Of a stretch of 64,000 bases of DNA, positions 33,190 through 41,801 are shown piece by piece. Every line of letters begins with the position of its first letter. The first letter of the stretch is position 1. The notes beneath the pieces are model-generated. The model had not been told where the DNA came from, did not search any database, and was given only the letters and a program-made list of their open reading frames with translations. The position numbers and the translations under genes were made by a program. Where the stretch lies: assembly GCF_000308655.1 (NCBI RefSeq), contig NZ_BAGC01000048.1, positions 1-64,000 on the forward strand. Reading direction: 5' to 3'. The DNA is from Nocardia niigatensis NBRC 100131 (GTDB taxonomy: Bacteria > Actinomycetota > Actinomycetes > Mycobacteriales > Mycobacteriaceae).

Positions 33190-33693
33190 GCTCGTCTCCT
33201 TTACCGGTTGGTTACCGCTGAACAGTCACACCTTCGGTCGTTGTCGAGCCAGCGAATAGCGTACGCGGAAAGTTTGCTGATATGCCAGGATTGGCGAGAA
33301 ATCGAAACGAACCGAACCACGGGGGCTCGACGTCTCCACAGCACGAGGTGAAGCCCCACCGCGGCAGGGGCCACCTGACCCCGATCAGTCGTTCGGAAAA
33401 CAACGTTCTCGACATCGGACCCGCACGGGCCGAGGCCCTGATCGTGACTCGTAGACAGGTTCCCCGCCTGCGACCGAACCTGCGACGACCCGGACATGGG
33501 TGTGCCCGCAGGCACTCTGGGCATCAGGCACGGGTGGATTCCGCCATCGCGCGCCCGCCGGGCTCGTGGCCGCGGCGGGCGTCGAGCCCGCGTGGAGTGT
33601 GCCCGCACCCACGCCGTGCATCCGCTGATGCGGCGGACCGCGCTGTCCGGACCGGCCGGTGCGCGAGGATCAGCAGCGCCGACGGAGGCCGCG
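33190..33693. other. 500-base gap without a convincing gene
   Basis: Open frames here have no ribosome-binding sites and unlikely compositions. At 33564-33595 the minus strand reads CGGGCTCGACGCCCG inside a T-arm-like hairpin followed by CCAC, but no tRNA or tmRNA body can be folded around it. The gap may be decayed sequence in the accessory region. Confidence 0.45.
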
Positions 33694-34092
33694 TCAGTGC
33701 CCGAACTTCTCCTTCGCGGCCGGGGTAACCGGGGTGAAGAAGTTGACGAGATTGCCGTCGGGGTCGCGGACGAGCAGGGAGCGGTTGCCCCACGGCATCG
33801 TGGTGGGCCGCTTGACGACGTCGGTGACCAGGTCGGTGAGGTTCGCGAACACCTGGTCTACGTCGTCGACCAAGAACTCGAGGATCACGCTGCGATTGTC
33901 GGCAGCGGAAGTGGCGCCCGGTGTGAACATTTCGATGGTGCGGGTGCCCGACAGGGCGATAGTGGCGCGGGAGGTCCGGAGTTCCGCGAAATCGTCGGTG
34001 GGCCACGCGGCGGTGAGTCCGGTCGCCTTCTCGTAGAACTCGGCCAGGCGTGCCACGTTCGCGGTGATGATCCGGATCGAGATGAACTCCAT
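33694..34092 (-). CDS. VOC family protein (glyoxalase-like)
   Basis: 132 residues. The start ISIRIITANVARLAEFYEK and the end RSLLVRDPDGNLVNFFTPV with Glu/Asp-rich turns are typical of single-domain VOC proteins related to glyoxalase or bleomycin-resistance folds. The gene is divergent from a WYL regulator, an arrangement common in actinobacteria, and a near-perfect operator lies between. The regulator probably controls it. The substrate is unknown. Confidence 0.87.
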   Translation of the reverse strand: MEFISIRIITANVARLAEFYEKATGLTAAWPTDDFAELRTSRATIALSGTRTIEMFTPGATSAADNRSVILEFLVDDVDQVFANLTDLVTDVVKRPTTMPWGNRSLLVRDPDGNLVNFFTPVTPAAKEKFGH

Positions 34093-34142
34093 GATGTGTT
34101 CCCTTTGTCTCGCTGAGCAGGTGCTTTCCCGAGGCTAGAACT

Positions 34143-34169
34143 AATAGAGGACAGAATCGGTCCAGTATT
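34143..34169. promoter_or_regulatory. Inverted repeat AATAG(N)GGAC-N7-GTCC(N)GTATT
   Basis: The ten-base arms 34143-34152 and 34160-34169 match at 8 positions around a 7-base centre. It lies in the 95-base divergent gap between the VOC gene and the WYL regulator and is their likely shared operator. Confidence 0.55.
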
Positions 34170-34187
34170 CGCGCTAGCGTGGGCACT

Positions 34188-35174
34188 GTGAACAGACCGA
34201 CAGTCCGGGTGCTCGCCCTACTCGAATTGCTGCAGTCGGGCGGCACCCGGACGATGGCGGAGCTGGCCGACCAGCTCGGCGTCGACACGCGGACTGTGCG
34301 CCGATACATCGCTCACTTGATCGACCTCGAGGTGCCCGTCGAATCGGTGCGTGGACGGTACGGCGGCTACCGTCTCGGCACCGGTTACCGCCTGCCGCCG
34401 CTCATGTTCAGCGACGACGAGGCACTGGCCGTGCTCATGGGATTGATTGCCCTGCAACGCACCGGATCGGCGGCGACCGCCACAGCCGGCGACACTGCCG
34501 CGGCCAAGATCCGGCGAGTACTACCGACACGCCTCGCCAACCGGCTCGCCGCCGTCGTCGAGTCGCTGTCCTTCACCGAACCTGCCGGCACTTCCGCCAC
34601 CCCCGATGCCTCGACGCTGCTCGCTGTCACAGATGCCATCCGCCACCACCGCCCTCTGGCCATCCGATACACCGACCGCCAAGACCGCCACACTCAACGC
34701 GTCTTTCACGCACGCGCGGTCGTCGTGCACAGCGGCCACTGGTACGTGACGGGCACCGACCCCGGCGCCGGGCAGGACCGGACACTACGGCTCGACCGCA
34801 TCATCGATGCCAGAATCCTGCCTGGATCATTCGAACCCGTCGAGGACCCCGATCCGGCGCAATCCCTGCTCGCCGGATTCGCCACCGCCGCTTACCGATA
34901 CAACGTGGCCCTGCGCATCCACGCAACGATCGACCAGATCCGCCACAAACTTCCCGCCGGCATCGCCACCATGACAGACGACGACCCGACACCGGACTCG
35001 AACCCATCCGACGAACGCTGGCATCGAGTCGTCATCCACTCCGAACGGCTCGACTGGATCCCGCCGATATTGGCCACACTCGACCGTCCGTTCACCATCG
35101 AGCAGCCTGCCGAACTCCGTACGCTCGTTACAGAATTCGCAGACCGCTTCACCGCCCGCGCCCACCAGGCCTGA
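34188..35174 (+). CDS. HTH/WYL-domain transcriptional regulator
   Basis: 328 residues from GTG 34188 (NRPTVRVLALLELLQ is the usual start; GTG 34179 is also in frame). The N-terminal winged helix contains MAELADQLGVDTRTVRRYIA and RGRYGGYRL. The WYL domain spans about 140-215, with HWYVTG at the signature, and a WCX-type C-terminal part follows (about 235-325). WYL domains sense small ligands or nucleic acids. It is divergent from the VOC gene with a shared inverted repeat between. Confidence 0.88.
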   Translation: MNRPTVRVLALLELLQSGGTRTMAELADQLGVDTRTVRRYIAHLIDLEVPVESVRGRYGGYRLGTGYRLPPLMFSDDEALAVLMGLIALQRTGSAATATAGDTAAAKIRRVLPTRLANRLAAVVESLSFTEPAGTSATPDASTLLAVTDAIRHHRPLAIRYTDRQDRHTQRVFHARAVVVHSGHWYVTGTDPGAGQDRTLRLDRIIDARILPGSFEPVEDPDPAQSLLAGFATAAYRYNVALRIHATIDQIRHKLPAGIATMTDDDPTPDSNPSDERWHRVVIHSERLDWIPPILATLDRPFTIEQPAELRTLVTEFADRFTARAHQA

Positions 35175-35534
35175 CAACCGCCCGCCCTCCGCAACTCGCC
35201 CCTCATCCTCCGTCCTGCACATCGCCGTCGGCCACGATGATCTTGGTGCGCCGGCGTCGCGTACTTGTCGCAAGCTCCGTCAACGAGGGAATCAGTGAAC
35301 GCCGGATGTTGCTCTGGACCAGGCGGAAAGCGCGGACCCTCGGAAGGTCAAATGTCCGAGTCGATCTGACACTGTTCGAGCACTAGCTGATGCCGAGATG
35401 CGAAAGGCGGTGCAATCTCGCGCCTTCGGCTGCAAACACTCGTACTTCGCCAATTCCTCAGCGATCGTGCGAGGTTAGACCGTCGACCTCAGCATCGACA
35501 CCCGCGCACAATCCTGCCGCAGGACGCTCTCCGG
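35175..35534. other. 360-base gap without a convincing gene
   Basis: Between the WYL gene and the convergent HIT gene. Neither strand has a frame with a ribosome-binding site or family motif, and the base composition is less GC-rich than its neighbours. No terminator hairpin was clear. Confidence 0.45.
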
Positions 35535-35996
35535 TCAGCGGACCACCTGGACTTCGCCCACCACAAAATGAACAGCAAGACGTTCGCACAGTGCGGCCAG
35601 CGTGGTTTCGTCGATACGCGGACCGTTGTCCCAGGAGTCGATGTCGAACCAGGACACCGTGTCCGGAGTTCCGGCGGGGCGGACGAACACGTGCTGATGG
35701 AAGTGCGCGACACTTCGGCCGGTGATCGCGGAGAACACGAACTCTGGGGACAGCTCGCTGCGCAGCGCGTGGGCGGCCCGGCGGATCGCCCACCCGATCG
35801 CGGCCCCCTCGACATCGCTCAGATCGGCCAAAGTCGGTACATGACGCAGGGTTTCGACGAACAAATAGCCGGGCATCGGCGAACCCTCGGACAGCGGGCG
35901 GTGCGTCACCACCACCAAATCATCCGCATAGATCACTGGGCCGACCAAACGGCCGATGCCACGATGCTTGTCACAGATCAGACACTCGCTCCCCAC
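35535..35996 (-). CDS. HIT-domain protein
   Basis: 153 residues from GTG 35996; the frame continues to ATG 36089 but the extra 31 residues look unlike the family and have no ribosome-binding site. The start ECLICDKHRG carries the Cys pair common in HIT hydrolases, and AHFHQHVFVR is the HxHxHxx motif with the nucleophilic central His. HIT proteins hydrolyse or transfer nucleotides such as AMP esters or Ap4A. A 51-codon ORF precedes it on the same strand. Confidence 0.82.
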   Translation of the reverse strand: MGSECLICDKHRGIGRLVGPVIYADDLVVVTHRPLSEGSPMPGYLFVETLRHVPTLADLSDVEGAAIGWAIRRAAHALRSELSPEFVFSAITGRSVAHFHQHVFVRPAGTPDTVSWFDIDSWDNGPRIDETTLAALCERLAVHFVVGEVQVVR

Positions 35997-36119
35997 TCCC
36001 GCGACAGTACCCAAGAACCGGAGTACCGGGAGTGTCGGATTATCGGTGCCAGAACGATATTCAGGCCGATTCCGGGGCGACGGGATCATGGCGCGGGGTG
36101 GCGCGAGATGTGGTGGTTA

Positions 36120-36275
36120 TCAGGCGAACTCGATGATGGTGCCGTTCTCGATCGAAACCCTTGCGGCCTCGAAGAGCAGGACCCAGGTCTCCAACTCCCG
36201 GTGTAGCGAGAGCGAATCGCCGTCGGAGATCCACCTCCCGGTAAATGCGGTCGATCTCGCCACAGGCTCATTCAT
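36120..36275 (-). CDS. Small protein, 51 aa, unknown function
   Basis: ATG 36275 opens a 51-codon frame starting MNEPVARSTAFTGRW and ending SIENGTIIEFA, with a regular amphipathic helix in LHRELETWVLLFEAARVS. No strong ribosome-binding site is seen. It lies just upstream of the HIT gene on the same strand and may be co-transcribed with it. The globular-looking sequence argues for coding, but no family is recognised. Confidence 0.4.
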   Translation of the reverse strand: MNEPVARSTAFTGRWISDGDSLSLHRELETWVLLFEAARVSIENGTIIEFA

Positions 36276-36361
36276 ACCGCAGAGAGCAGGGACCGATGCG
36301 AGGCGGCGCGGGCTGAGCGGCGCGTCGGGGAGATGACGGGGCTTGGATCTATGCTGGAGCG

Positions 36362-36796
36362 ATGGGGTCGGTCAAGCAGGTCCAGGTCACCTTCGATTGT
36401 GCGGAACCTGAACGGGTCGCTCGGTTCTGGTGCGAGGTGTTGGGGTATGTCGTGCCGCCTCCGCCGGCCGGGTTCGGCAGCTGGGGTGAGTTCGATCGCG
36501 CGTTGCCGGCTGAGCGGCAAGGTTCGGCGTTCGCGTGCGTCGATCCCTCGGGTGCAGGTCCTCGACTGTTCTTTCAGCGAGTGCCCGAAGGCAAAGTGGT
36601 CAAGAACAGGGTGCATCTCGATGTTCGGGTCGGAACCGGGCTCGTGGGGGAAGAGCGGCTGGCCGCGCTCGAGGCCGAAGGTGCGCGATTGGTTGCGCTC
36701 GGTGCGGTACGGGTGCGGCTACTGACCGCCGATGGCTTCAACGAATCGTGCCTCGTGATGCAGGACGTCGAGGGCAACGAGTTCTGTCTCGACTGA
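36362..36796 (+). CDS. VOC family protein (glyoxalase-like)
   Basis: 144 residues of a VOC subgroup common in actinobacteria: VKQVQVTFDCAEPERVARFW, VLGYVVPPPPAG, then RLFFQRVPEGKVVKNRVHLD and the end VMQDVEGNEFCLD. The His of VHLD and Glu of NEF are the likely metal ligands. Function is unknown. It stands alone between the HIT region and a DJ-1 remnant and is the third VOC protein in the window. Confidence 0.85.
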   Translation: MGSVKQVQVTFDCAEPERVARFWCEVLGYVVPPPPAGFGSWGEFDRALPAERQGSAFACVDPSGAGPRLFFQRVPEGKVVKNRVHLDVRVGTGLVGEERLAALEAEGARLVALGAVRVRLLTADGFNESCLVMQDVEGNEFCLD

Positions 36797-36930
36797 CCGG
36801 CCGTGCACTGAGCCCTCGCGCTCGGTCACGGCGGGTGGGCGCACACCGAGTCGACTGAATGCGCACGAAACGACGAGAAGAACCGGAGCCGTACCACCTG
36901 CTCACGAAGAACGGCCGGGCATGACCAAGC

Positions 36931-37125
36931 ATCGTCGGCCACGGCATCATCGCCTCCGTCTGTCACGGCCACTGCGGCCTGCTCGACACCGAACTCTCCT
37001 ACGGCTCCTACCGTGTAGCCGGGCTGCCGTTCGTCTCCTACGCGGTAGTCGACCGCAACCTCGTCACCGGCCAGAACCCCGGTTCAGCCAAGGAGACGGC
37101 GAAGAAGATCGCCGCCCTCTGGTGA
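36931..37125 (+). pseudogene. DJ-1/PfpI glutamine-amidotransferase-like remnant
   Basis: One frame reads GIIASVCHGHCGLL, the nucleophile-elbow Cys-His of the DJ-1/PfpI family, then a short linker and FVSYAVVDRNLVTGQNPGSA, the C-terminal strand and helix, ending KKIAALW. The N-terminal half is missing and a stop (36922) precedes the frame. About 50 residues normally between the two motifs are also absent. It is a broken gene with an in-frame internal deletion. Confidence 0.7.
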
Positions 37126-37166
37126 GCGCGGCGAACCTCACCCAGTAGGGACGCACGGCGACGTCG

Positions 37167-37826
37167 TCAGTGCGAACGATCGACGCGGGCGAGGCCGTGC
37201 TGATGGGCGTAGACGACCGCGTGGATGCGGTCGCGCACACCGAGTTTGGCGAGGACTCGGGAGACGTGGGTCTTGACCGTCTCCTCACCGACGCCCAGGG
37301 CCGCGGCGATCTCGCTGTTACTACGGGCATCGGCGACCAACAGGAGAACCTCACGCTCGCGGGCGGTGAGCTGGGCCAGCTCCGGCGGTTCCACCGGTGG
37401 GGCGATACCTGTTAGCAGCCGGGTGGCCAGTCGGCGCGTCATGGACGGGTCGATGACGGCGTCTCCGCGCACCGCCACGCGGATGGCGGCCACGAGTTCT
37501 TCTGGCGGAAGGCTTTTCAGTAGAAACCCGCTGGCACCGGCCGACAGCGCGCGGTGCAGGTTGGCCTCGCTGTCGTAGGTGGTGAGCACCAGGACCCGGG
37601 TGCGGCCCGCCGCGACGATAGCGGCGGTGGCGGCCAGGCCGTCCAGTTTCGGCATGCGCACGTCCAGGATCGCCACGTCGGGGTGGGTGCGGGCGGCCGC
37701 CTCGATGGCGGCGCGGCCGTCGCCGACCTCGGCCACACACTCCAGGTCGGGGTGCGCGTCCACCACCGCGCGCAGGCCCGAACGGAACACCGTGTGATCG
37801 TCGGCGATCAGGATGGTGATGCTCAT
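37167..37826 (-). CDS. NarL/LuxR-type response regulator
   Basis: 219 residues. The receiver has the acidic pair in IADDHTVF, the phospho-Asp in VAILDVRMPKLDG and Lys in LLKSLPPEE. The C-terminal LuxR HTH (about 150-210) has LTAREREVLLLVADARSNSE and VKTHVSRVLAKLGVRDR. It begins four bases inside the end of the sensor kinase gene, so kinase and regulator are coupled. The short palindromes before the divergent hydroxylase gene are possible targets. Confidence 0.93.
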   Translation of the reverse strand: MSITILIADDHTVFRSGLRAVVDAHPDLECVAEVGDGRAAIEAAARTHPDVAILDVRMPKLDGLAATAAIVAAGRTRVLVLTTYDSEANLHRALSAGASGFLLKSLPPEELVAAIRVAVRGDAVIDPSMTRRLATRLLTGIAPPVEPPELAQLTAREREVLLLVADARSNSEIAAALGVGEETVKTHVSRVLAKLGVRDRIHAVVYAHQHGLARVDRSH

Positions 37827-38983
37827 GCGGCTCCGATCGGCACGGAAACCCGGATGACCCAGCGGGTTCCGGACGGGTCGGCACCGTAGGCGACGGTGCC
37901 GTCGAACAGTTCGACCCGGCGGCGGATTCCGTCCAGGCCGCGATGCACTCCAGCAGTGGTCTCCAGGGCCGCAATGGGATTGGTCTCGCACAGCTCCACC
38001 GCGCCCGGGAGATAACCGATCTCCAGCGCGGCCGGATCACGGCCGTGCCGCAGGGCATTGGTCAGCAGTTCCTGGACGACCCGGTAGAGCATGACGTCCA
38101 GCGACTCCGGCAGCAACGGCGGCTCGCCCGAAACCGTCACGTGCACAGTCAATCCGGCGTCCCGCACCCGGCACAGCAGGTCCTCGATATCGGCCAGCCC
38201 GGGCTGCCGCTCCCCCTCGTCGTCGCGGCCGTGCAGCAGATCCAGCTGTCGGCGCAGATCCACCATCGCGGCCCGGCTGCTCGACTCCACCGCCTTCACC
38301 GACCGCGCCGCCGCCTCGGTATCGGTGCGGGACAACGCCATTCGCGCCACCCCGGCATGAATCCCGATGGCGCTCACATGATGCGAGATCACGTCGTGCA
38401 GATCCCGGGCGATCGCCTCGCGCTCATCGGCCAGCGCCCGATCCAGCGCCGCCCGCTGCTCCTGCTGCCGCAGCCGCTCCCGCTGCTCCAACTCCGCGAT
38501 ATAGGCCCCGCGCGCCGCGGTGTACCGGCCCACCAGCCACGGCACCACACCCGCGCCCAGCGCGAAACTCACCATCCGGATCGGATTGTTCGTCCCCGGA
38601 AGGGCCGCCACCACATTCACCGTCAACGAGCCGCCCGCCAGCATCAACATCGTCAGCACCGAGGCGAGCCCGCTCAACCACGCGCCCGCCTGATACCCCG
38701 CCACCAGGAACCCGACATCGAAAACCCTTGCGGTGATGCCGTAATGGTGCGCGAACAACGCCACCGACACCTTCACCACCACCTGCGCCACCGCGACCGC
38801 GGCCGCCGTCGACGCCGGAGCCGCCAGCGCCAGATCCGCGGCCACCGTCGCCACCGTGAGAATCGTGGCCAGCACCGGCGCCAGCCCGAAGGCCCCGCAC
38901 ATCACCATCTGGGCGCCGTCCAGGATCGCCGCCGCGGCGGCCACCAACAGCGACTGCCGAGCCAGCGACCTGGTCACATCCAT
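37823..38983 (-). CDS. Sensor histidine kinase (HisKA_3, NarL type)
   Basis: 386 residues. Five to six membrane helices fill residues 1-150 without a large outer domain. The dimerisation/His region has AIARDLHDVISHHVSAIG with the phospho-His, and the ATPase has LTNALRHG (N box) and HRGLDGIRRRVELF (G2-like). The usual DDG of the G1 box is replaced by ETNPIA, a variant seen in other actinobacterial kinases. The cue is unknown. It is divergent from the hydroxylase gene at 39124, a possible regulon member. Confidence 0.9.
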   Translation of the reverse strand: MDVTRSLARQSLLVAAAAAILDGAQMVMCGAFGLAPVLATILTVATVAADLALAAPASTAAAVAVAQVVVKVSVALFAHHYGITARVFDVGFLVAGYQAGAWLSGLASVLTMLMLAGGSLTVNVVAALPGTNNPIRMVSFALGAGVVPWLVGRYTAARGAYIAELEQRERLRQQEQRAALDRALADEREAIARDLHDVISHHVSAIGIHAGVARMALSRTDTEAAARSVKAVESSSRAAMVDLRRQLDLLHGRDDEGERQPGLADIEDLLCRVRDAGLTVHVTVSGEPPLLPESLDVMLYRVVQELLTNALRHGRDPAALEIGYLPGAVELCETNPIAALETTAGVHRGLDGIRRRVELFDGTVAYGADPSGTRWVIRVSVPIGAA

Positions 38984-39011
38984 GGCCGCACGCTACCCCG
39001 GAGACCGGCCA

Positions 39012-39042
39012 TCCCCCGTGTGGGGGACGCGGAATCCCCCAT
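39012..39042. promoter_or_regulatory. Palindrome TCCCCC-GTGT-GGGGGA plus a further ATCCCCCAT
   Basis: A perfect 6-bp inverted repeat (39012-39027) is followed by ATCCCCCAT (39034-39042), 22 bases from the first copy. It lies in the divergent gap between the kinase and hydroxylase genes. It is a possible binding site of the NarL-type regulator. Confidence 0.45.
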
Positions 39043-39123
39043 CGGCGCGACGATTCGCGCACGCCGCCGAACTAGCGTCGAACCCATGCCAGCAACCCGA
39101 CCGCCCCGCCGAGGAGCACGCCC

Positions 39124-40005
39124 GTGAATGCCGACCTGTTCATCTACGCCCTGCCGGCGTTCGCGTTGCTCATGGTGATCGAATGGATCGACAACCGGCG
39201 CGACCCCGACCGCCCGGCCAACGGCATCGACCGCCGCGACACCACCTCCAACATCGCCACCTTCGTTCTCGGCCGCGTCGCCAAACCGCTTCTGGCGCAG
39301 GTGATCCCGTTCTCCGGCGTGGTGCTGGCGGCGCATTTCACCCCACTGCACCTGTCACCGGAGCACTGGTGGGTGTGGGTGCTGGGCCTGATCGTCACCG
39401 ATTTCTGCTACTACTGGGCGCATCGCGCCGACCATCGGGTGCGGCTGCTGTGGACCTCGCACAGCGTCCACCACTCCAGCCGGTTCTTCAACTTCTCCAC
39501 CGCCATCCGGCTGCCCTGGGCGCACCCGGCCGCCAATATCGTGCGCGGCCTGTGCTGGGTCCCAGCGGCGCTGCTCGGCTTCCCGGCCTGGATGGTGTTC
39601 GCCCTGCAGTCGCTGGGCCTGCTCTACCAGTTCCCCATCCACACCCAGCGCGTCAAAACCCTGTGGCGGCCCCTGGAATTCGTGTTCAACACCCCGGCCC
39701 ACCACCGCGTCCACCACGGCTCCAACCAGCCGTACCTGGACACCAATTACGGCGGGATCCTCATCCTCTGGGATCGCCTGTTCGGCAGCTTCGCGGCGGA
39801 AACCGAACCGATTCGCTACGGGTTGACCAAGGACATCAATACCGACAATCCGATCAAGGTCAATTACACCGAGTTGGTGGATCTCGTCCGTGATGTCCGG
39901 ACTGCCCGTACCTGGCGCGGGCGTCTGGGATATATCTTCGGCCCGCCCGGCTGGCACGAGAATGCCGCCATCCCCGACCGCGAAAAGATCACGGCCACGG
40001 TCTAG
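39124..40005 (+). CDS. Sterol desaturase/fatty acid hydroxylase family protein
   Basis: 293 residues, integral membrane. The di-iron His clusters are HRADHR, HSVHHS and HHRVHHG, matching the HxxxH, HxxHH and HxxHH boxes of the family. Several hydrophobic helices fill the N-terminal half and the region between the clusters. It uses O2 to hydroxylate or desaturate a lipid; the substrate is not known. GAGGAG precedes GTG 39124. A two-component system faces it, and a clear terminator follows. Confidence 0.9.
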   Translation: MNADLFIYALPAFALLMVIEWIDNRRDPDRPANGIDRRDTTSNIATFVLGRVAKPLLAQVIPFSGVVLAAHFTPLHLSPEHWWVWVLGLIVTDFCYYWAHRADHRVRLLWTSHSVHHSSRFFNFSTAIRLPWAHPAANIVRGLCWVPAALLGFPAWMVFALQSLGLLYQFPIHTQRVKTLWRPLEFVFNTPAHHRVHHGSNQPYLDTNYGGILILWDRLFGSFAAETEPIRYGLTKDINTDNPIKVNYTELVDLVRDVRTARTWRGRLGYIFGPPGWHENAAIPDREKITATV

Positions 40006-40014
40006 TCCAATAAG

Positions 40015-40049
40015 AAAAGGGCGCCCGTTCTACGACGGAGCGCCCTTTT
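40015..40049. terminator. Bidirectional terminator
   Basis: AAAAGGGCGC (40015-40024) pairs with GCGCCCTTTT (40040-40049), giving A and T runs on both sides. It serves the convergent hydroxylase and malic enzyme genes. Confidence 0.85.
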
Positions 40050-40066
40050 GTTTGCTCAGCGAGTGG

Positions 40067-41284
40067 CTACGCCACACCCTCCGCGCGAGCCGCGTTGCCC
40101 ACGGCCTCGGCGACGGCCGGGGCGACGCGCGGGTCCAGCGGGCTCGGGATGATCCGATCCACGGACAGCTCACCGGCGACCACATTGAAGATCGCGTCGG
40201 CCGCGGCCACCTTCATGCCCTCGGTGATCCGGCGAGCGCCGGCATCCAGCGCGCCCTTGAAGACGCCCGGGAAGGCCAGCACATTGTTGATCTGGTTGGG
40301 GAAGTCGCTGCGGCCGGTGGCCACGATGGCCGCGTACTTCTTGGCCACCTCGGGGTGGATCTCCGGGTTCGGGTTCGACATGGCGAACACGATGGCCTCG
40401 GGAGCCATCGACGCGATGAACGCCTCGGCGATGGTGCCCGCCGACAGGCCCAGGAACACGTCCGCGCCCGCGAGCGCCTCGGCCGGACCACCGGTGACGT
40501 TGCGCGGGTTGGTGCGCTTCGCCAGCTCGGCCTTGACCTCGTTGAGGTCGGTGCGGTCCTGGCTCACGATGCCCTTGGAGTCGAGCACGATGATGTCGGA
40601 AACGCCCGCGGCCAGCAGGATGTCGGTGCACGCGACACCGGCCGCGCCGGCGCCGGACACCACGACCTTCAGACCGGACATGTCGCGGCCCTGCACCGCG
40701 GCCGCACCCTTGAGGGCGGCCAGCACCACGATGGCGGTGCCGTGCTGGTCGTCGTGCATGACCGGGCAGTCGAGGGCCTCGATGACGCGCTTCTCGATCT
40801 CGAAGCAGCGCGGCGCGGAGATGTCCTCCAGGTTGACCGCGCCGAAGCTCGGGCGCAGGCGGATCAGGGTCTCGACGATCTCGTCGGGGTCCTTGGTGTC
40901 GAGCACCAGCGGGATGGAATCCAGGCCGGCGAACTTCTTGAACAGCGCCGCCTTGCCCTCCATCACCGGCAGCGAGGCGCGGGCGCCGATGTCGCCCAGG
41001 CCCAGCACGGCAGTGCCGTCGGACACGACCACGACCAAGCGCTCGGCCCAGGTGTAGGTCTTGGCGAGGGACTCGTCCTCGGCGATGCCGAGGCACACCT
41101 TCGCCACGCCCGGGGTGTAGGCGATGGACAGGTCGCGCTGGGTCTCCAGCGGGGAGGTGAGTTCGACCGAGAGCTTGCCGCCAAGGTGCCCGGCGAAAAT
41201 TTCTTCGTTGGTGATGTCGGACAGGTTCGCCCCATTGGACGCGGGGGCCTCGGTGGCATTCACTGCTTCAGTCACGGGTGACAC
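40067..41284 (-). CDS. NAD(P)-dependent malic enzyme
   Basis: 405 residues, the short bacterial form without a phosphotransacetylase domain. It decarboxylates malate to pyruvate. The N-terminal malic domain has YTPGVAKVCLGI with the catalytic Tyr, AVNLEDISAPRCFEIE, and DDQHGTAIV for metal binding. The NAD domain has VVSGAGAAGVA and FAMSNPNPEIHP. A Gly-rich dinucleotide site alone does not fix NAD against NADP. Two overlapping palindromes lie in its leader at 41313-41339. It is apparently monocistronic. Confidence 0.92.
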   Translation of the reverse strand: MSPVTEAVNATEAPASNGANLSDITNEEIFAGHLGGKLSVELTSPLETQRDLSIAYTPGVAKVCLGIAEDESLAKTYTWAERLVVVVSDGTAVLGLGDIGARASLPVMEGKAALFKKFAGLDSIPLVLDTKDPDEIVETLIRLRPSFGAVNLEDISAPRCFEIEKRVIEALDCPVMHDDQHGTAIVVLAALKGAAAVQGRDMSGLKVVVSGAGAAGVACTDILLAAGVSDIIVLDSKGIVSQDRTDLNEVKAELAKRTNPRNVTGGPAEALAGADVFLGLSAGTIAEAFIASMAPEAIVFAMSNPNPEIHPEVAKKYAAIVATGRSDFPNQINNVLAFPGVFKGALDAGARRITEGMKVAAADAIFNVVAGELSVDRIIPSPLDPRVAPAVAEAVGNAARAEGVA

Positions 41285-41312
41285 GATTTCACTCCTGATC
41301 GGTTCGGACTCA

Positions 41313-41339
41313 ACCGTTGGACGGTTACCGTTCGGTAAT
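41313..41339. promoter_or_regulatory. Two overlapping palindromes before the malic enzyme gene
   Basis: AACCGT-TGG-ACGGTT (41313-41327) overlaps TTACCG-TT-CGGTAA (41326-41339). Both are perfect and lie 29-55 bases before ATG 41284. They form a likely operator or two competing sites for one regulator recognising ACCG half-sites. Confidence 0.55.
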
Positions 41340-41801
41340 AGCGGAATTTGTGGTTTCGGTGCTCATATACCTTTTGCCGCAGCCGCGTTCAGCGACGTCG
41401 ACACCACTTCCGGGCCACTTCGTGGAAACCTCGCCACCTCATCGTGGCGACTCGTACAAAGTATTACGGCATTGCGTGAAGTGTGTCGCGGCAGCGCAGA
41501 TCGTCGAGCGAGAACCGGAGGGGTGTGTCCGGGCGATACAGCCGGGGTGACCTCGTGTGAACCCGCGAGTCGGGGTTCGTGATCACCGAGTGTCCCGGGC
41601 CGGGCGGTGGCTGCGGCCGGGATCGGCCCATTCTGCCAGTCGCTGCGACGGCCTGCCAAATCGCCCCCGGGTCCGTCGCGTCGCCTCACCATCGTTGAAG
41701 GGTAAGGCAGCCGAATCACGCCGAGATGAACAGAAACTCGCTGGTCGGAGACTGAACTCGGAGAACTGTCACAACACGGTCGCGACGGCGGCTGTGAGCT
41801 G
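41340..41801. other. 460-base gap between divergent genes' ends, no gene seen
   Basis: Upstream of malic enzyme and downstream of the FAD oxidoreductase. It contains the malic enzyme promoter region, but no frame with a ribosome-binding site or recognisable product was found on either strand. No hairpin stands out. Confidence 0.45.

Noticed and set aside
33564..33595. T-arm-like tRNA or tmRNA 3' end on the minus strand
   Set aside because: The hairpin resembles a T-arm followed by CCAC, but no acceptor, D-arm or anticodon arm can be folded at the right distance, and there is no tmRNA 5' motif upstream.
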